Positions 7,014 through 10,954 of a stretch of 10,954 bases of DNA are shown one piece after another. This DNA comes from JAOUEE01 sp051011595 (GTDB lineage: Bacteria; Actinomycetota; Acidimicrobiia; Acidimicrobiales; SHLQ01). Within the stretch, counting starts at the first letter, position 1. Each line of letters begins with the position of its first letter. Position numbers and translations under genes: made by a program. The stretch spans positions 1 to 10,954 of the forward strand of contig JBPCTQ010000398.1 of NCBI GenBank assembly GCA_051011595.1. Direction: 5' to 3'. The notes below the pieces were generated by a model. It saw only the letters and a program-made list of their open reading frames with translations, was not told where the DNA came from and did no database searches.

Positions 7014-7894
7014 CAGCTCTCCTTGGCTGCCAGCCTCTGGTGCAACAGGTCCCGGAGGGGTCGCATTCCGATGGTCTCGATGGCTTCGGTCCAGAGGTGC
7101 TCGTAGCCGACCGGACCTCCGTAGAAGGTGCGTTCGAAGTCGCGACAGTGCGCACTGTCGGTGATGGCATCGAGCTCACCGCCCCGCTGGGCCGGGTGAC
7201 AGATGAGGTAGTTGAGACCCGGTTTCAGGGCGGCGATGCGGTTCTGGTTGTGCGTCAGCCCGTCACCGGGCGAGAACGAGAGGGAGTCGGCGCAGAACCC
7301 GTCGAACAGCGGCCACCCATCGGCGCCGATCTCGTTGATGGGGTCGAGAGTTGGGCCATCGTCGGGAGGATTGTCGGCGCTGGTGGGCAGGAACGCGGGC
7401 ACCCGGAACTCACGGGCCAGCGCCAGGTAGACATCGAAGAACTTGGCGTGGAACAGCGTTCCCATGTGTGAGTCGATGTGGGTGACGTCGATGCCGGCAT
7501 CGAGGGCCCGCTGGATCTGGGCCCGTAGTTCGGTGGCCACCTGGTCGGCCTCGGCATGGCGGACGGTGTCGCTCGGGTCGGCGAACAGGGTGCCGTCGGC
7601 GCCCACCAAGGTGGACACGTCGGTCGTGTTGGCCACCGGCCCCCAGCGGTAACGATCGAACTCGGCGTTGAGCGTGAGGTGGACCCCCAGGTCGAAGCCC
7701 GGTTCGGCTCGGGCAATGGCCGCGGCCTCGCCGAACCAGGGACACGGCACCATCACGCTGCCGCAGGTGGCCGGGCCGTGGGCCAATGCGGCGAAGGCTC
7801 CCATGTTGGCCGCGTGGGACATACCGATGTCGTCGGCGTGCACCACGGCGACGCGCTGATCGGTCGAGAAACCGAGCTCGGCGAGGTCGCTCAT
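7013..7894 (-). CDS. ChbG/YdjC-like carbohydrate deacetylase
   Basis: The 293-residue protein matches the YdjC/ChbG/HpnK family, TIM-barrel-like metal-dependent deacetylases that remove acetyl groups from amino sugars such as chitobiose or other N-acetylated substrates. Visible motifs are VVHADDIGMSHAANMGA (18-34) with the D21-D22 pair, LGVHLTLN (69-76) with H72, THIDSHMGTLFHAKFF (138-153) with H139 and H143, and LICHPAQRGGELD (230-242) with H233, giving a complete set of likely metal and catalytic residues. Length is normal. The ATG overlaps the trpB2 stop codon by 4 bp, which indicates translational coupling; no separate ribosome binding site is evident. No chitin or amino-sugar genes accompany it here, so the true substrate may differ from the family archetype. 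Confidence 0.88.
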   Translation of the reverse strand: MSDLAELGFSTDQRVAVVHADDIGMSHAANMGAFAALAHGPATCGSVMVPCPWFGEAAAIARAEPGFDLGVHLTLNAEFDRYRWGPVANTTDVSTLVGADGTLFADPSDTVRHAEADQVATELRAQIQRALDAGIDVTHIDSHMGTLFHAKFFDVYLALAREFRVPAFLPTSADNPPDDGPTLDPINEIGADGWPLFDGFCADSLSFSPGDGLTHNQNRIAALKPGLNYLICHPAQRGGELDAITDSAHCRDFERTFYGGPVGYEHLWTEAIETIGMRPLRDLLHQRLAAKES

Positions 7895-9255
7895 GTGAGC
7901 GACGGCACGGTGGTCATGGCATCGGCGATGGCTTCGTCGGGCAGGTCGAAGTCGACCAGCTCACCGCTGAGGTAGGACTCATAGGACGCCAGGTCGAGGT
8001 GTCCGTGGCCACAGAGGGCGGTGAGGATGGTCTTGGATTGGCCCGACTCCTTGCAGGCCAGTGCCTCACGGATGGCGGCGGCGATGGCGTGGGTGGGTTC
8101 GGGCGCGGGCACGATGCCTTCGGTGCGGGCGAACTGCAGGGCGGCGGCGAAACACTCGGTCTGGGGGATGGCCACCGCCTCGGCCAGACCCTGGTCGTAG
8201 ACGTGTGACACCAGGGGTGACATGCCGTGGTAGCGCAGACCGCCGGCGTGGATGGGTTCGGGGATGAACGAGTGGCCCAGGGTGTGCATCTTGAGCAATG
8301 GCGTCATCTGGCCGGTGTCGCCGAAGTCGTAGCGGTACTCACCCTTGGTGAGCGACGGGCAAGCAGCCGGTTCGACGCACCGGATGGTGGGGTTCATGTT
8401 GCCGGCCAGCTTCTCGCGCAGGAACGGAAAGGCCAGACCGCCGAAGTTGGAGCCGCCGCCAGTGCAGCCCACGAGCACGTCGGGGGTCTCGTCGACCTTG
8501 GCCAACTGCAGCAATGCCTCCTCGCCGATGACCGTCTGGTGCAACAACACGTGGTTGAGCACACTGCCCAACGCGTATCGGGTGGTGGGGTCGGCCACGG
8601 CCATGGCCACCGCCTCGGAGATGGCGATGCCGAGCGAGCCGGGATGGTCGGGGTTGCCGGCCAACAGCTCCCGGCCGTACTCGGTCACATCGGATGGGCT
8701 GGGGTGCACGGTGGCGCCCCAGATCTCCATCATGGTCTTGCGGTACGGCTTCTGGCGGTAGCTGGCCGCCACCTGCCAGACCTCACACTCGATGCCGTAT
8801 TGGGCGGTGGCGAACGCCAGCGCGCTGCCCCACTGGCCCGCCCCGGTCTCGGTGGTGAGCTTGGTGATGCCTTCCTGATGGTTGTAGTAGGCCTGCGGCA
8901 CCGAGGTGTTGGGTTTGTGCGAGCCGGCCGGGCTGACCCCTTCGTACTTGTAGAAGATCTTGGCCGGGGTATCGAGGAGCTGTTCCAGGCGCCGAGCCCG
9001 GAACAGCGGGCTCGGACGCCACAGCCGGAGCACGTCGAGCACTCCGCCCGGGATGTCGATGTAGGACTGGTCCGAGACCTCCTGCTCTATGAGGGCCATA
9101 GGGAACAGTGGAGCCAGGTCGTCGGGACCGGCCGGCTCGAGTGTGCCCGGGTGCAGGGGAGGCGGCGGGGGCGCAGGCAGGTCGGGGATGACGTTGTACC
9201 ACTGGGTGGGCATCTCCGATTCGTCGAGCAGCACCTTGGTGTAGTTGTCGGCCAC
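7891..9255 (-). CDS. trpB2: TrpB2-type tryptophan synthase beta chain (PLP enzyme)
   Basis: The 454-residue length fits the TrpB2 subgroup, longer than TrpB1 (about 400). The PLP site is clear: GSHKPNTS (111-118) with K114 as Schiff-base lysine, TTETGAGQWG (134-143) with E136 matching the catalytic glutamate, and GCTGGGSNFGG (263-273) for the cofactor phosphate. The segment SYRQKPYRKTMMEIWGA (165-181) and the C-terminal ALCGHGHLDLASYESYL are typical of TrpB2. The family condenses indole with L-serine to give tryptophan; TrpB2 proteins often act without TrpA and are thought to salvage indole. No trpA or other trp gene is visible. The GTG start at 9253-9255 has a strong AGGAAGGG site at 9262-9269, 5 bp away. 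It is the first gene of a four-gene operon with an odd set of partners. Confidence 0.93.
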   Translation of the reverse strand: MADNYTKVLLDESEMPTQWYNVIPDLPAPPPPPLHPGTLEPAGPDDLAPLFPMALIEQEVSDQSYIDIPGGVLDVLRLWRPSPLFRARRLEQLLDTPAKIFYKYEGVSPAGSHKPNTSVPQAYYNHQEGITKLTTETGAGQWGSALAFATAQYGIECEVWQVAASYRQKPYRKTMMEIWGATVHPSPSDVTEYGRELLAGNPDHPGSLGIAISEAVAMAVADPTTRYALGSVLNHVLLHQTVIGEEALLQLAKVDETPDVLVGCTGGGSNFGGLAFPFLREKLAGNMNPTIRCVEPAACPSLTKGEYRYDFGDTGQMTPLLKMHTLGHSFIPEPIHAGGLRYHGMSPLVSHVYDQGLAEAVAIPQTECFAAALQFARTEGIVPAPEPTHAIAAAIREALACKESGQSKTILTALCGHGHLDLASYESYLSGELVDFDLPDEAIADAMTTVPSLT

Positions 9256-9260
9256 AGCGA

Positions 9261-9269
9261 TCCCTTCCT
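9261..9269 (-). promoter_or_regulatory. Strong ribosome binding site fixing the trpB2 GTG start
   Basis: Read on the minus strand this is AGGAAGGGA, ending 5 bp before the GTG at 9255. It is the strongest Shine-Dalgarno match in the operon and settles the GTG as the start, ahead of the later in-frame ATG at residue 15. Confidence 0.75.
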
Positions 9270-9291
9270 GGTGTTCCGGTCGCGGCCCAGA

Positions 9292-9320
9292 ACTCTACGA
9301 CGGGTGCGATCGGCCCGACA
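9292..9320 (-). promoter_or_regulatory. Candidate promoter of the trpB2 operon
   Basis: On the minus strand, TAGAGT (9292-9297) fits the TANNNT -10 pattern. TGTCGG (9315-9320) lies exactly 17 bp upstream as a weak -35. The -10 ends 22 bp before the ribosome binding site, so a short leader is expected. It is a pattern match only, in the 150-bp divergent region (9256-9405) that must also drive the ApbE cassette on the other strand; I found no clear TANNNT box for that direction. Confidence 0.3.
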
Positions 9321-9372
9321 GACGACCCCTTCAGCGTGGCCTCAGGTTCGGGAGCAGATGCTCGTGGTGTGT

Positions 9373-9387
9373 CTCGGACGGACCGAG
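9373..9387. repeat. Short inverted repeat upstream of the ApbE cassette
   Basis: CTCGG-ACGGA-CCGAG has 5-bp arms and lies 19-33 bp before the ATG of the first small membrane protein. It could be an operator or a leader hairpin next to the ribosome binding site, but arms this short arise by chance in GC-rich DNA. Confidence 0.2.
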
Positions 9388-9405
9388 TCATGAGAGGAGA
9401 ATGAA

Positions 9406-9762
9406 ATGGAAACCAAGACTGCGCTCGCTGCTGCCGGGGCGCTGGCCCTGACCGTGACGGGAGGGGTATCGGCGCTGTTTCTGGCCATGGACAACGTGGC
9501 CGCCGGCGATCAGACCCAACCCGCTGTCGAGATGGTCGAGTACGTCGACCAGAACGGCAACCCGCTGCCGATGCCCGCCCAGGTGATGCCCGAGGTGGCG
9601 GTGTCGGATACCGCAGCCCCGCCCGAAGGGGCCGACGAGTACGAGGAGTACGAGGAAGAGGGCTACGGCGAGGGAGAAGACCACGAGGAGTACGAGGAAG
9701 AGCACCACGAGGACCACGAGGACGAAGACCACGAGAAGTACGAGGGGGCCGACCATGACTGA
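9406..9762 (+). CDS. Small predicted membrane protein with Asp/Glu-rich, Tyr- and His-containing tail
   Basis: I do not recognise this 118-residue protein. It has an N-terminal hydrophobic segment (about residues 5-29: signal anchor or uncleaved signal peptide), a short region with VEMVEYVDQNGNPLP, and an extreme acidic tail. From E74 to D118, 26 of 45 residues are Asp or Glu, interleaved with five Tyr and six His. With a K4 n-region the tail should face outward. It may bind metal ions or a basic partner; this is inference. ATG 9406 has GAGAGGAG at 9392-9399 with 6-bp spacing; the out-of-frame ATG at 9401 is too close. Third positions are almost all G or C, which supports coding despite low complexity. 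It overlaps the next gene by 8 bp, so it belongs to the ApbE cassette. Confidence 0.72.
   Translation: METKTALAAAGALALTVTGGVSALFLAMDNVAAGDQTQPAVEMVEYVDQNGNPLPMPAQVMPEVAVSDTAAPPEGADEYEEYEEEGYGEGEDHEEYEEEHHEDHEDEDHEKYEGADHD
9641..9702 (+). repeat. In-frame 20-bp direct repeat in the acidic tail
   Basis: The 20-mer acgaggagtacgaggaagag occurs at 9641-9660 and identically at 9683-9702, a period of 42 bp (14 codons), so the frame is kept. Each copy encodes EEYEEE. It suggests the tail grew by internal duplication or slippage and may vary in length between strains. Confidence 0.75.
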
Positions 9763-10039
9763 ACCCACCCCGAAGACGCCGCGCCGGCGCCCCAAGCCGG
9801 CCCTGGCCAGTCGTCTGGTATTGGGCGGAGCGGCGATGGGTGGAGGCCTGGCCATGGTGGGTGCCATGGCCTCGGCCGCGGCCACCGAACCGTCGCCACC
9901 GGCGCCGGTGATTCACCGCACCGTGGTGGTGGACACCACTCCGAACGCGGAGACCACCGGCGCAGACCAGGTGCCACTGCGGCCACCTGCGCCGGCTCCG
10001 ACCACCCAGCCGCCCGTGGCCGAGTCGGGAGGAAGCTGA
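9755..10039 (+). CDS. Small predicted single-pass membrane protein with Pro-rich tail
   Basis: I do not recognise this 94-residue protein. The N-terminus is basic (PRRRPK, 9-14), followed by one hydrophobic Gly/Ala-rich segment (about 18-43, with GGAAMGGGLAMVGAMA). Then comes a tail with PVIHRTVVVDTT (51-62), ETTGAD (66-71) and a Pro/Ala/Thr-rich end. The positive-inside rule places the tail outside. The TTGA stretch resembles the core of ApbE flavinylation sites (Ser/Thr-Gly-Ala-Ser/Thr), but the protein lacks an FMN-binding domain and the last position is Asp. ATG 9755 has an AGGGGG site at 9743-9748 with 6-bp spacing and overlaps the preceding stop by 8 bp; its own stop is 1 bp before the ApbE ATG. 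An assembly or docking partner of a flavinylated redox protein is one possibility, unproven. Confidence 0.7.
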   Translation: MTEPTPKTPRRRPKPALASRLVLGGAAMGGGLAMVGAMASAAATEPSPPAPVIHRTVVVDTTPNAETTGADQVPLRPPAPAPTTQPPVAESGGS

Positions 10040-10040
10040 C

Positions 10041-10952
10041 ATGGTGGTCGCTCCGACCCTGGTGATGGAGACCAGGACTGCGGTCATGGGCACGCGAGCC
10101 GAGGTGTTGGTTCGTGGCGGTCCTCCCGGTCTGGCAGCCAGGGCGGTCGGTCGGCTCCACGAGCTGCATGCGCGCTGGAGCCGGTTCGATTCGCACAGCG
10201 AGGTGTCGGCTCTCAATCGTCGCCCGCACTCGGCCATCGAGGTCTCGGCCGACACCGTCTTGTTGGTACACCGGGCGGTGCAGGCGTGGATCCTCACCGA
10301 CGGCGCGTTCGATCCGACGGTGCTGGGCGCGCTGGTGGCGCTCGGGTATGACCGATCGTTCGATGAGGGCCTCGACTCGTGTTCCCGACCGGCCGAGCCA
10401 CAACCCTCACCCGGATGCGCTGGAATCGAGATCGACCACGAACGGTCGACCGTGCGACTGGGGTCGGCCGTTGGATTCGATCCCGGCGGTATCGGCAAGG
10501 GCCTGGCTGCCGACCTCGTGACCAACGAGGTCATGGCCGCGGGAGCATCCGGAGTGATGGTCAACCTCGGTGGCGACCTCCGGGTCCGAGGTCCGGGCCC
10601 GCAGGGGCAGGCATGGCCGATCGCCGTGCGTGAACCGATGATCGCCGACGAGGAGCTGGCCACCGTTCACCTCCTCGACGCCGCCCTGGCCACGAGCACG
10701 CCGTGTCGGCGGGGGTGGGCGACCGCCGGCGGCCGGAACCACCATCTCGTCGATCCGGCCAGTGGCCGGTCCCACGAGAATCCACCCGTGTTGGTCTCGG
10801 CCGTTGCGGGTGAGGCCTGGTGGGCCGAGGCGGTCACCAAGGCCGCGCTGTCGACCGATCCCGATGGGTTGCCCGAGTGCGCAGTGTTTCGACGCCATCG
10901 CGACGGAACCACCGAACGATTCGGAGCCTGGGACGAGTACGACCATGGTTGA
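10041..10952 (+). CDS. apbE: FAD:protein FMN transferase (ApbE family)
   Basis: The 303-residue protein shows the family signatures in order: AVMGTRAEVLV (14-24), ARWSRFDSHSEVSALNR (44-60), DGAFDPTVLGALVALGY (87-103), GFDPGGIGKGLAADLV (145-160), GVMVNLGGDLRVRG (171-184), ALATSTPCRRGW (215-226) and HHLVDPASGR (234-243). ApbE uses FAD and magnesium to attach FMN covalently to a Thr or Ser of carrier proteins such as NqrB/C, RnfG and FMN-binding-domain proteins. No signal peptide or lipobox is present, so this copy may act in the cytosol, unlike Gram-negative ApbE lipoproteins. Near the C-terminus WAEAVTKAA (261-269) has Glu and Lys where many ApbE have the metal-binding Asp and Thr. The ATG has GGGAGGAAG at 10027-10035, 5 bp away. 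Two small membrane-protein genes precede it and another gene probably starts at 10945. Confidence 0.92.
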   Translation: MVVAPTLVMETRTAVMGTRAEVLVRGGPPGLAARAVGRLHELHARWSRFDSHSEVSALNRRPHSAIEVSADTVLLVHRAVQAWILTDGAFDPTVLGALVALGYDRSFDEGLDSCSRPAEPQPSPGCAGIEIDHERSTVRLGSAVGFDPGGIGKGLAADLVTNEVMAAGASGVMVNLGGDLRVRGPGPQGQAWPIAVREPMIADEELATVHLLDAALATSTPCRRGWATAGGRNHHLVDPASGRSHENPPVLVSAVAGEAWWAEAVTKAALSTDPDGLPECAVFRRHRDGTTERFGAWDEYDHG

Positions 10953-10954
10953 GC
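10945..10954 (+). CDS. Possible start of a further gene in the ApbE cassette (cut by window edge)
   Basis: ATG GTT GAG C begins inside the last codons of apbE and overlaps its stop by 8 bp, the same geometry as the 9755/9762 overlap in this cassette. Only three codons are visible and no strong ribosome binding site precedes it, so nothing can be said of the product. Confidence 0.35.

Noticed and set aside
8227..9393. Plus-strand frame of 388 codons antisense to trpB2
   Set aside because: It lies almost wholly opposite a confident enzyme gene, is Gly/Arg/His-rich and shows no family motif.
9388..9885. Minus-strand frame with a long Val/Leu run that looks like membrane segments
   Set aside because: It is the antisense of the GAG/GAC-rich acidic tail, which automatically gives CTC/GTC (Leu/Val) codons. 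The plus frame has a good ribosome binding site and fits the operon.
8783..10663. Very long minus-strand open frame of 626 codons spanning trpB2, the divergent region and the ApbE cassette
   Set aside because: It overlaps well-supported genes on both strands, is dominated by Arg, Pro and Ser, and has no recognisable domain; long spurious frames are normal at this GC content.

Overview
The window is GC-rich, its genes strongly prefer G or C at third codon positions, and GTG starts are common. It carries acyl-CoA dehydrogenase and CaiB/BaiF CoA-transferase genes, short Actinobacteria-style lipoproteins and a signal-less ApbE. This points to a chromosomal segment of an actinobacterium. Acidimicrobiia (Ilumatobacter-like) is my best guess from gene style only. 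I see no tRNA, rRNA, CRISPR array, IS element, phage gene or integrase.

Layout. (1) 1-1494, plus strand: the end of an acyl-CoA dehydrogenase, a small hairpin, then a complete family III CoA-transferase; together they suggest acyl-CoA catabolism. (2) 1514-3427, minus strand: a YczE-type membrane protein, followed downstream by a probable lipoprotein with seven FG-GAP/VCBS calcium-loop motifs, i.e. a predicted seven-bladed propeller. (3) 3428-3626: a divergent intergenic region with a perfect 8-bp inverted repeat. (4) 3627-5417, plus strand: a two-domain ferredoxin-like (dimeric alpha-beta barrel) protein and a lipoprotein with a Thr/Ser/Pro stalk and a probable beta-propeller head. (5) 9255 down to 5419, minus strand: a tightly packed four-gene operon in the order trpB2-type tryptophan synthase beta chain, ChbG/YdjC-like deacetylase, VOC (glyoxalase-fold) metalloprotein, pirin/quercetinase-like bicupin. 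Its junctions are a 4-bp overlap, a 1-bp overlap and a 2-bp gap. No trpA is visible. (6) 9256-9405: a divergent promoter region. (7) 9406 to the right edge, plus strand: two small predicted single-pass membrane proteins, then ApbE (FAD:protein FMN transferase), then the probable start of a further gene cut by the window end.

The most interesting part is the right-hand cassette. ApbE covalently attaches FMN to extracytoplasmic electron carriers. Here it is translationally coupled to two small proteins that I do not recognise. One has a long Asp/Glu tail containing Tyr and His; the other has a Pro-rich tail with a TTGA motif resembling the core of a flavinylation site. This may be a little-described envelope redox module, but the decisive partner genes would lie past position 10954. 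The trpB2 operon is the second point of interest, because its four enzyme types have no obvious shared pathway.
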